Positions 1-5,030 of a stretch of DNA of 7,524 nt are shown in pieces. A program made the translations under genes and the position numbers. A model generated the notes under the pieces. That model made no database searches. It saw nothing but the letters and a program-made list of their open reading frames with translations, and was not told where the DNA came from. Each line of letters opens with the position of its first letter. Positions within the stretch are counted from its first letter, which is position 1. This DNA is from Elusimicrobiota bacterium. Its GTDB lineage: Bacteria > Elusimicrobiota > Elusimicrobia > 2-02-FULL-39-32. Location: the NCBI GenBank assembly GCA_016193115.1, contig JACPSV010000160.1:1-7524 (forward strand), read 5' to 3'.

Positions 1-943
1 CGAGAAAGGTTGTTATTCCTGGATTCCGGCTTTCGCCGGAATGACGAGGAGAGAAATGGAAATGACGATCTGTCAAATTCCGGATATAGTTCCCCATCTG
101 CTCTTTCTCGTCCCTGTAGGACTGCACTTCCCTATCAAATTTAAAGAGTTCAGGATTGAATAGTTTGGATTTCTTTTTCTCCAGTTCCACTATCTGACGA
201 TTCAGACTCTCCTTGTACTCTTCTACTTTAGGGTAAGAGGTTCTGTACGCTTCCACGTTAGCGTGGTAATGCTTATCGTCATCCACCCCTATGAAAGGAG
301 GAATGTCTTTTGCGCTTGTAAACGCAGTATGGACGGCCCCTGAGATCTTATTGGCCTTTAACAAATAATTCGCCACCTTGCGGACGACGTCCTGGTCCGG
401 GAATTCTCGGAACCGGCTGATATCTAGGGGATCAAATGCCCCTTCCAATGCCACAAAGTTTAGTTTCCCATGGTCAATGTAGTGTTGGATGGCGTTCCCT
501 ATGTTAGATTGGGCGTCCTTGTTTAAGTGGGCGTCCTGGATGTGGATGACCACAGGATCACCCTCTTTCCAGTTGGAAGGAACAGAAGCTTTCTTTAACG
601 TGGCATAGTTGAGAGGTAAAGAGGCGATCCATCGGGGTAAATTCGTATGAATCTTTAGAATGGAATTGCGCGGCCTTAAAACGGATGAGAGGGAGGGTTG
701 AGATTCCAGATAACTCTGTAGATTTTCTACGTTCCGGGGAGAGTGTGTTTCAAGCGCTGGAAGCCGCGCGAGAAGTGGCGCTTGCTCCTTTTGCAACATC
801 TTCACTGCCTGCTTGCGCTCTTCCCAAAGGTTGGCTTGAACAAAGGGAGCGCTCACCGTCGTAAACAAAAAGCTAGCCGCAACCCACCCTGCGGTTAGTT
901 GCAACCAGTCACGACCACCTCTTCTAATCCAGAATCGAACCAT
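1..943 (-). CDS. Exported protein of unknown function, partial (C-terminus beyond the left edge)
   Basis: The minus-strand frame from the ATG at 943-941 is open for 314 codons to the window edge, so the C-terminus is missing. Residues 1-37 look like a Sec signal peptide: a basic start (RFWIRRGGR), a hydrophobic stretch (about 13-35) and a possible cleavage site after VQA at 37, so I infer export to the periplasm or outer surface. A charged segment (LWEERKQAVKML) follows. The likely domain core starts near residue 130 with VIHIQDAHLN (H139) and continues to NFVALEGAFD (E167), then ISRFREFPDQDV and IGVDDDKHYH. The spacing of a His-containing loop and a V-x-L-E strand loosely recalls the TraB/ChaN/erythromycin-esterase (Tiki-like) fold, but I cannot confirm it. 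Residues 299-309 are encoded by a palindromic repeat. There is no strong ribosome binding site before the ATG. It is transcribed away from the Rrf2-type gene. Function is not assigned; that it is a real gene is likely from its length and signal peptide. Confidence 0.8.
   Translation of the reverse strand, partial: MVRFWIRRGGRDWLQLTAGWVAASFLFTTVSAPFVQANLWEERKQAVKMLQKEQAPLLARLPALETHSPRNVENLQSYLESQPSLSSVLRPRNSILKIHTNLPRWIASLPLNYATLKKASVPSNWKEGDPVVIHIQDAHLNKDAQSNIGNAIQHYIDHGKLNFVALEGAFDPLDISRFREFPDQDVVRKVANYLLKANKISGAVHTAFTSAKDIPPFIGVDDDKHYHANVEAYRTSYPKVEEYKESLNRQIVELEKKKSKLFNPELFKFDREVQSYRDEKEQMGNYIRNLTDRHFHFSPRHSGESRNPGITTFL
19..46. repeat. Short palindromic dispersed repeat, translated in frame
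   Basis: Perfect 8-bp arms attccggc (23-30) and gccggaat (35-42) flank a 4-nt loop, within the context ctgg...gacg. This matches the general form of dRS3-like repeats (attcc...ggaat followed by gacg) found in many copies in Neisseria and numerous environmental bacterial genomes. Read on the minus strand it encodes RHSGESRNPG and keeps the exported-protein frame open. Only one copy lies in this window, so its dispersed nature is inferred from its resemblance to known repeats. Confidence 0.65.
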
Positions 944-1120
944 GTCCAAAGCATAACAGAATAGAAGAAATTCGTCTCAAACTTTCTGTAACATTTTTGT
1001 AAATCTTTCTGCTCCAGTTCAATGTGCTAGTGCACCAGGGGTTTGTAGAGGTTTTCTGCGGTAAAATGGAGATCTATGACAAACTACAAAAAGGAAAGGA
1101 ATGAAGACCAGACAAGTCCT

Positions 1121-1164
1121 AAAAAACAGTGGAGCTGAGGGGGTTCGACCCCCCTCAGCTCCAC
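1121..1164 (-). terminator. Strong GC-rich hairpin with T tract, terminator-like on the minus strand
   Basis: Arms 1129-1143 and 1150-1164 pair perfectly over 15 bp around the loop TTCGAC. On the minus strand the stem is followed by TG and six T residues (1126-1121), the form of an intrinsic terminator. On the plus strand the following bases are only weakly T-rich. It is odd that no minus-strand gene ends here: the nearest, argS, stops at 1809, some 650 bases away. It could block read-through from that operon into the exported-protein gene, end an unannotated small RNA, or be a structured repeat. The stem and loop also resemble a tRNA acceptor plus T-arm. Confidence 0.6.
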
Positions 1165-1217
1165 ATTGTGTCCGCGTTTTCCTCTTTTCTCCCTAATCAC
1201 CCTCACTGTCCATCGCA

Positions 1218-1271
1218 ATTTAGGCAAAGTTGTTGCATGGAAGGTGATAGAGTACCTTTTTTGTCCTAAAT
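1218..1271. promoter_or_regulatory. Imperfect inverted repeats upstream of the Rrf2-type gene, possible operator
   Basis: The segment atttaggcaaa (1218-1228) is mirrored by tttgtcctaaat (1260-1271) with a single-base bulge. Partly overlapping it, tccatcgcaa (1209-1218) is mirrored by ttgcatgga (1233-1241), again with one extra base. Rrf2-family regulators often control their own promoter through such dyads, and these lie just before the start codon at 1278. The symmetry is modest and could be chance; no promoter elements were confidently placed around it. Confidence 0.25.
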
Positions 1272-1277
1272 GATGCT

Positions 1278-1778
1278 ATGGATGGTTGCCTAAAACTGAC
1301 TCTCAACGGAAGATATGCTCTCTCTGCCATGCTCTTATTGGCATGGCATTCGTCCGAATTTCCCTCCGAATCCCGTTGGATGACGATAGAAGACTTGGCC
1401 AAGAAGCATAGAGTGCCCAAACCTTTCTTAGCAAAAATTATCCGGCCTTTGGTTAAGAAAAGGCTGCTCTCGTCTAAAAGAGGAGTTACTGGCGGGGTTG
1501 CGTTAACCCGAGAACCAAAGGATATTTCCCTTTTGGAAATGATAGAGGCCTGTGAAGGCAGCTATGCCCGAACTTTTTGCATCTACTTCCCATGGAGAAA
1601 GTGTTCGGGTCAACATTGTCCCATCTTTTGCCATTTAAGAAAAATGGAAGAAGAAACAATAGAGAAGCTGCGAACAATTTCAATGGAAGATTTAGCCTGT
1701 TCCATGGAAGAACACCCCATACGAAAGGGGACAGCGCCCAAAAAGGGGGACAGCGCCCTATTTTCCTTAGGAAAATAG
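1278..1778 (+). CDS. Rrf2-family transcriptional regulator with a four-cysteine cluster; C-terminus formed by a repeat
   Basis: The start LKLTLNGRYALSAMLLLA is the typical Rrf2 N-terminal helix. A winged helix-turn-helix follows (about 36-78: TIEDLAKKHRVPKPFLAKII, then SKRGVTGGVALTREP), then SLLEMIEACEG. These give DNA binding and a dimerisation helix. C101, C109, C114 and C118 (spacing CX7CX4CX3C) lie where IscR- and NsrR-type proteins carry their Fe-S ligands, so I infer sensing of iron-sulfur status, redox or nitric oxide; the exact signal is unknown. The length of 166 aa is usual, but residues 150-166 are encoded by the 85-bp palindrome and are unlikely to be native. The ATG at 1278 is chosen because it places the conserved helix six residues in; no good ribosome binding site precedes it. 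The gene stands alone, convergent with argS and divergent from the exported-protein gene, so its targets cannot be read from an operon partner. Confidence 0.9.
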   Translation: MDGCLKLTLNGRYALSAMLLLAWHSSEFPSESRWMTIEDLAKKHRVPKPFLAKIIRPLVKKRLLSSKRGVTGGVALTREPKDISLLEMIEACEGSYARTFCIYFPWRKCSGQHCPIFCHLRKMEEETIEKLRTISMEDLACSMEEHPIRKGTAPKKGDSALFSLGK

Positions 1779-1810
1779 GGCGCTGTCCCCCTTTTTGGGC
1801 GCTGTCCCCT
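1726..1810. repeat. 85-bp perfect palindrome made of four 13-nt cores (REP/BIME-like)
   Basis: Arms 1726-1767 and 1769-1810 are exact reverse complements over 42 bp around one central base. Each arm holds two direct copies of the core ggggacagcgccc with a 19-nt period: 1727-1739 and 1746-1758, with inverted copies at 1778-1790 and 1797-1809. The spacers between cores are A/T-rich (aaaaag, tattttcc). Related 'ggggacag' palindromes are, as I recall, dispersed in many environmental genomes and linked to REP-associated tyrosine transposases; no such transposase gene is in this window. The element ends inside the argS stop codon (TAG, 1811-1809) and encodes the last 17 residues of the Rrf2-type protein. 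I see no clear target-site duplication. Confidence 0.9.
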
Positions 1811-1819
1811 ACATTTTTT
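1726..1819 (+). terminator. Probable terminator for the Rrf2-type gene (palindrome plus T tract)
   Basis: On the plus strand the long palindrome is followed by aca and six T residues (1814-1819), so the transcript of the regulator could form a long stem followed by a U tract. The regulator stop codon lies inside the stem, so translating ribosomes might interfere with folding. On the minus strand only a short ttt follows, making it a weaker terminator for argS. The role is inferred from form and position only. Confidence 0.45.
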
Positions 1820-3458
1820 CGGGTGCGGAGACGCCTAATAGGGAAAGACCTAGATGAACGACGTTTTGGGTGGCTTTGAGTAGAAGGAAACGGAATTGAC
1901 GCGCCTGTTCCGGAGCATCGAGCACTCGATGTTTGTCGTAGAACCGGTGAAAGCGGGTGGCGCAATCAATCAGATAGGTTGGAATCAGGTGCGGAGACGG
2001 GGTTGTAGCTCTAGAAATAAATTCCAGTATGTCTGGGAATAAAAGAAGTTTTACCATTAGGTTTCGTTCTTCCGGTTCCAATCGAAGTTCTTTCCAGTCC
2101 GGTTCAGTTCCAAAATTGACGGCAATTTTTCTTTCCGACGCTTCCCGAAATATGGAAGAAATCCGGGCGTGCACATACTGAACATAGTAAACTGGATTCT
2201 CGTTGCTCTGTTTCTTGGCTAGGTCCACGTCAAATTCTAGTTGGGAGTTGGGGCCGCGCATGGCAAAGAAGAACCGGCATGCGTCTGTTCCTACCTCATC
2301 CATAATTTCCCGCAGAGTTACAAACTCTCCGGAACGAGTGGACATCGCCACCCGTTTTCCGCCGCGTTTCAGGGAAACGAGTTGATAGAGAAGGATACTC
2401 AAAAAACCGGACGGAAGACCTAACGTCTCCATCGCGGAATTCACCCTCCCCACGTAACCGTGATGGTCGTGGCCCCAAATGTCTATGCAATGAGAGTAAC
2501 CCCGCTCTGATTTGTCGCGGTGATAAGCAATGTCCGAAGCAAAGTAGGTGTAGCGTCCGTCGGAACGGCGCAGGACCCTCTCTTCGTCTTTATCATCTTC
2601 CTCTGAGCCCTGACCGAAAAACCAAAGCGCTCCGTCTTTCAATTTCAAACAATTCCGGGACTCTAATATTTTAAGCGTTTCCTCTACCTTCCCTTTCTGA
2701 TGCAACGTGGATTCTTTGAACCAGTGATCGAAAGAGACTCCAAACTTTTCCAAATCTTCCCGGATTAATCCCAAAAGATATTCTTTGGGGTAGATCTGAA
2801 AATCGGAACGATGTTGTTCCTGCATCTTCCCTGCGATCTCCCGGATATATTCCCCCTTGTAGTGGTCATCCGGGAATGGAGATGGGTTCCCCTGCATCTC
2901 TTTGTGCCGCGCTTCTACCGACCGGGCCAAAATCTCCATCTGCAATCCCATGTCATTGACATAGTATTCTTTCTCCACGGAATAACCGCACTGCTTGTAG
3001 ATTCGCGCAAGCGAATCTCCCAGAGCGGCGCCCCGGCCATGGCCGATGTGCAGAGGGCCGGTCGGGTTTGCGGACACAAACTCAACCAGAATTTTTTTAT
3101 TTTTTGAGTTGGGCGGATCTTTTAGAAAATTTTCGCCGTCGGTTGCCACTTTAAGGACATTGGACGCCAAACATTTCTCGTCTAAAGTAAAGTTGATAAA
3201 ACCTTTCTCCGTAACTTCAACTTTACGGATGATTCCCTTGGGATGATGACGAATTGAATTGGCAAGAGCGTTAGCTATTTGTTGAACATCCTGATTCACG
3301 GAATCTAATTTTGACAGGAGAATGGCGACATTGGTGGAAAGGTCTGCCTCAATATCCGGAGGAGGTTCCACAAGGCTAGTCCCCACAACACTCGTCTTAA
3401 AACATTGAGCGATGGAATCTTCAATGACAATTTTGACTTCTTCTCTAAGTGAATACAT
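1809..3458 (-). CDS. argS: Arginyl-tRNA synthetase
   Basis: This cytoplasmic class I aminoacyl-tRNA synthetase attaches arginine to tRNA-Arg using ATP. The 549-aa length is normal. Residues 1 to about 110 form the N-terminal additional domain. The catalytic domain opens with FVSANPTGPLHIGHGRG, whose HIGH signature is at 137-140. IWGHDHHGYVGRV lies near 328-339. The KMSKS loop is the relaxed MSTRSG form at 372-377, which is common in ArgRS, where the lysine is often missing. The DALR anticodon-binding domain runs from about 423 (NPVYYVQYVHARI) through FHRFYDKHRVLD to the typical end LLGVSAPEKM, so the C-terminus is intact although the palindrome abuts the stop codon. The ATG at 3458 lies 9 nt after the rsfS stop, with no strong ribosome binding site, which suggests translational coupling. 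It is the last gene of the operon. Confidence 0.97.
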   Translation of the reverse strand: MYSLREEVKIVIEDSIAQCFKTSVVGTSLVEPPPDIEADLSTNVAILLSKLDSVNQDVQQIANALANSIRHHPKGIIRKVEVTEKGFINFTLDEKCLASNVLKVATDGENFLKDPPNSKNKKILVEFVSANPTGPLHIGHGRGAALGDSLARIYKQCGYSVEKEYYVNDMGLQMEILARSVEARHKEMQGNPSPFPDDHYKGEYIREIAGKMQEQHRSDFQIYPKEYLLGLIREDLEKFGVSFDHWFKESTLHQKGKVEETLKILESRNCLKLKDGALWFFGQGSEEDDKDEERVLRRSDGRYTYFASDIAYHRDKSERGYSHCIDIWGHDHHGYVGRVNSAMETLGLPSGFLSILLYQLVSLKRGGKRVAMSTRSGEFVTLREIMDEVGTDACRFFFAMRGPNSQLEFDVDLAKKQSNENPVYYVQYVHARISSIFREASERKIAVNFGTEPDWKELRLEPEERNLMVKLLLFPDILEFISRATTPSPHLIPTYLIDCATRFHRFYDKHRVLDAPEQARQFRFLLLKATQNVVHLGLSLLGVSAPEKM

Positions 3459-3467
3459 TTTGTTGTC

Positions 3468-3863
3468 TTACGTTTTCTTCCTTTTCTTTTTTACGGATTT
3501 ATGATCGGACAAGGAAATGGTTTTGGCGTCTTCCCATAAACGTTCTAAATTGTAGAAACTGCGAAAATCTTGGTGGAAAATGTGGATCAGCAAACCGCCG
3601 TAGTCCAGGACCAGCCAATGATCGCTGCCTTTACCGTCCCTATGCACAGGGTTCAGTCCAGCCATTTCCATGGTCTCTTCCGCCGCCTCTGACAAAGCTC
3701 GGAGGTGCGGGTGGGAATTGGCGCTCAAAACCAGAAGATAGTCCGCCACGGCCGAAGGGGACCGATGCAGATCCAGAAGAATCATCTCTTCCGCTTTCTT
3801 CTCCTCCAAACGACGGGCGGTTAAGAGAGCAACGTTCCTAAACTGGGTTCGGGAAAGACTCAA
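3468..3863 (-). CDS. rsfS: Ribosomal silencing factor RsfS
   Basis: RsfS (formerly YbeB/Iojap) binds ribosomal protein uL14 on the large subunit and blocks subunit joining, lowering translation when nutrients are short. The 131-aa protein has the family order: helix ARRLEEKKAEEMILLDL (16-32), ADYLLVLSANSHPHLRAL (40-57), WLVLDYGGLLIHIF (83-96) and FYNLERLWEDA (103-113). It ends in a basic tail (KKKRKK). I place the start at TTG 3863-3861 because the first ATG (residue 27) would remove the conserved first helix. The only earlier in-frame codons run back to the stop of the upstream pilT-like gene, which is in the same frame. No clear ribosome binding site precedes the TTG, so initiation is probably weak or coupled. 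It lies between a pilT-like gene and argS in the operon. Confidence 0.93.
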   Translation of the reverse strand: MSLSRTQFRNVALLTARRLEEKKAEEMILLDLHRSPSAVADYLLVLSANSHPHLRALSEAAEETMEMAGLNPVHRDGKGSDHWLVLDYGGLLIHIFHQDFRSFYNLERLWEDAKTISLSDHKSVKKKRKKT

Positions 3864-3884
3864 GGAAGGTGAATTAGAAAAAAA

Positions 3885-5015
3885 TTAGACATTCGCCAGT
3901 CCGGGCGGGAGAGGTTTCTCTTTTTCCGGATTGGGACTCAGAGAGACGCCTTCCGTCTGCAGTTGAATTTTCAAATCGTTTGGATTTTCCGAGATGGAAA
4001 GAGCTTCTTCCAGGGAGATCTGCTTGCCTTTAACCAATTGAAAAAGCGCCTGATTGAATGTCTGCATCTTATAAAACGAGGCGGATTCTTCCATGACTTT
4101 TGTGATCTGCCCAATTTTGTTTTCCTCAATCAATTTTTTGACGCTGGGTGTGTTGATGAGAATCTCCACCGCGGCTACGCGTCCTTTCCCGTCCGACCGT
4201 TTGATCAAACGCTGGGACACCACGCAGATCAGCGTGGTCGCAAGCTGTAACCGAATCTGGTTTTGAGCGTCTCCGGAGAAACTGTCCAAAATTCTGCTGA
4301 TCGACTGTTTCGCATCGTTGGTGTGGAGAGTCCCCAAAACCAAATGGCCCGTTTCCGCAGCGGTCACGGCTATGGAGATGGTTTCCTTGTCCCGCAGCTC
4401 TCCCATCAGAATGACGTCCGGATCCTGGCGGAGCGCCCGTCGCAAAGCCTGCGAAAACGTCGCCGTGTCCGAACCGACTTCCCTTTGGTTGATGATACAC
4501 TTGACGTCCGAATATCCAAACTCAATTGGATCTTCGATCGTAATAATATGTTTGGATAAGTTTTCGTTCACGTGCTGGACCAAAGAAGCCAAGGTCGTGG
4601 TCTTGCCGCTGCCCGTGGGGCCGGTCACAAGCAGGAGACCTTGATGTCTGGAAACCAGTTCCAAGAGAACTGGCGGCAACCCCAAATCCTGTGCCGTTGG
4701 AATTTTTGTGGGAATCATCCGGAAAACCGCAGAGAGAGCGCCCCGTTGATGAAAAATATTTCCCCGAAACCGGGCTAACCCTTCGATCTGGAAAGAAAAA
4801 TCCAATTCTTTCTCCTTTTCCAGGTTTTCCTGCTGGGACTTGGATGTGATCCCTTGCACCTCTTTCCACATCTGTTCCTGAGTTAAAGCGGAATAACCGT
4901 CCATGGGAACGATGTCCCCTTTCAAACGCATGTGCGGCGGCCGTCCCACTTTAAGGTGCAAGTCGGACGCGTTCAGTTCTACTACCTTGCGCAAAAATTG
5001 TTCAAACAAACTCAT
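3885..5015 (-). CDS. PilT/PilU-like pilus retraction ATPase, second of a tandem pair
   Basis: This belongs to the secretion ATPase family that forms cytoplasmic hexamers at the base of type IV pili and drives pilus retraction. The 376-aa protein has an N-terminal PAS-like domain (FLRKVVELNASDLHLKVG at 7-24) and a RecA-like core: Walker A GPTGSGKT at 132-139, Asp box TIEDPIEF at 159-166, Walker B with VILMGELRD at 201-209 and His box GHLVLGTLHTNDA at 223-235. The motif that is AIRNLIRE in PilT reads SVKKLIEE at 291-298. The tail (FNQALFQLVKGKQISLEEAL, then SENPNDLK) is of the PilT/PilU type and ends in a Pro-rich segment. It starts 13 nt after the first pilT-like gene with a good ribosome binding site. 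The degenerate motif suggests a PilU-like accessory ATPase rather than the main motor, but this is inference. All ATPase motifs are intact. Confidence 0.92.
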   Translation of the reverse strand: MSLFEQFLRKVVELNASDLHLKVGRPPHMRLKGDIVPMDGYSALTQEQMWKEVQGITSKSQQENLEKEKELDFSFQIEGLARFRGNIFHQRGALSAVFRMIPTKIPTAQDLGLPPVLLELVSRHQGLLLVTGPTGSGKTTTLASLVQHVNENLSKHIITIEDPIEFGYSDVKCIINQREVGSDTATFSQALRRALRQDPDVILMGELRDKETISIAVTAAETGHLVLGTLHTNDAKQSISRILDSFSGDAQNQIRLQLATTLICVVSQRLIKRSDGKGRVAAVEILINTPSVKKLIEENKIGQITKVMEESASFYKMQTFNQALFQLVKGKQISLEEALSISENPNDLKIQLQTEGVSLSPNPEKEKPLPPGLANV

Positions 5016-5023
5016 GTTTTAGT

Positions 5024-5030
5024 CCCCCTC
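5024..5030 (-). promoter_or_regulatory. Ribosome binding site of the second pilT-like gene
   Basis: The sequence GAGGGGG lies 8 nt before the ATG at 5015 and overlaps the TGA stop of the preceding pilT-like gene (5031-5029), so termination and re-initiation are probably linked. It supports the chosen start. Confidence 0.65.

Larger units (their letters stand above)
944..1277. other. Intergenic region between divergent genes
   Basis: This 334-base stretch separates the exported-protein gene (leftward) from the Rrf2-type gene (rightward), so it should carry both promoters. I see no convincing sigma-70 promoter pair in either direction. The best minus-strand candidate is TTGAGA with TATGCT about 19 nt on, ending just before the exported-protein ATG, which is weak. 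The region contains a strong hairpin with a T tract (1121-1164) and imperfect inverted repeats (1209-1271) near the regulator start. It contains no tRNA or other recognisable RNA gene. Confidence 0.6.

Noticed and set aside
1024..1035. Small inverted repeat gtgc-tagt-gcac in the intergenic region.
   Set aside because: Four-base arms are expected by chance in this length of sequence and nothing else supports a site.
1129..1165. Possible tRNA-Ala or tmRNA 3' end because of TTCGA and CAGCTCCAC.
   Set aside because: There is no anticodon arm, D-arm or tmRNA 5' end nearby, and CCA is not encoded; only an acceptor/T-arm-like hairpin is present.
1101..1196. A 31-codon plus-strand ORF starting at ATG 1101 after a purine-rich aaggaaagga stretch.
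   Set aside because: It runs straight through the perfect hairpin, has low-complexity content (RPPSAP) and no recognisable features; the hairpin explains the sequence better.
1577..1879. A 100-codon plus-strand ORF overlapping the regulator in another frame.
   Set aside because: It is a shadow of the regulator and palindrome; the Rrf2 frame has clear family motifs and this one has none.
1486..1965. A 159-codon minus-strand ORF overlapping the regulator and the argS end.
   Set aside because: It runs antisense to the Rrf2-type gene and overlaps the 3' end of argS in another frame; it passes through the palindrome and lacks any family-like sequence.
3449..3841. A 130-codon plus-strand ORF opposite rsfS.
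   Set aside because: It is antisense to a well-supported conserved gene, and its Pro/Arg/Ser-rich composition is typical of a shadow frame.
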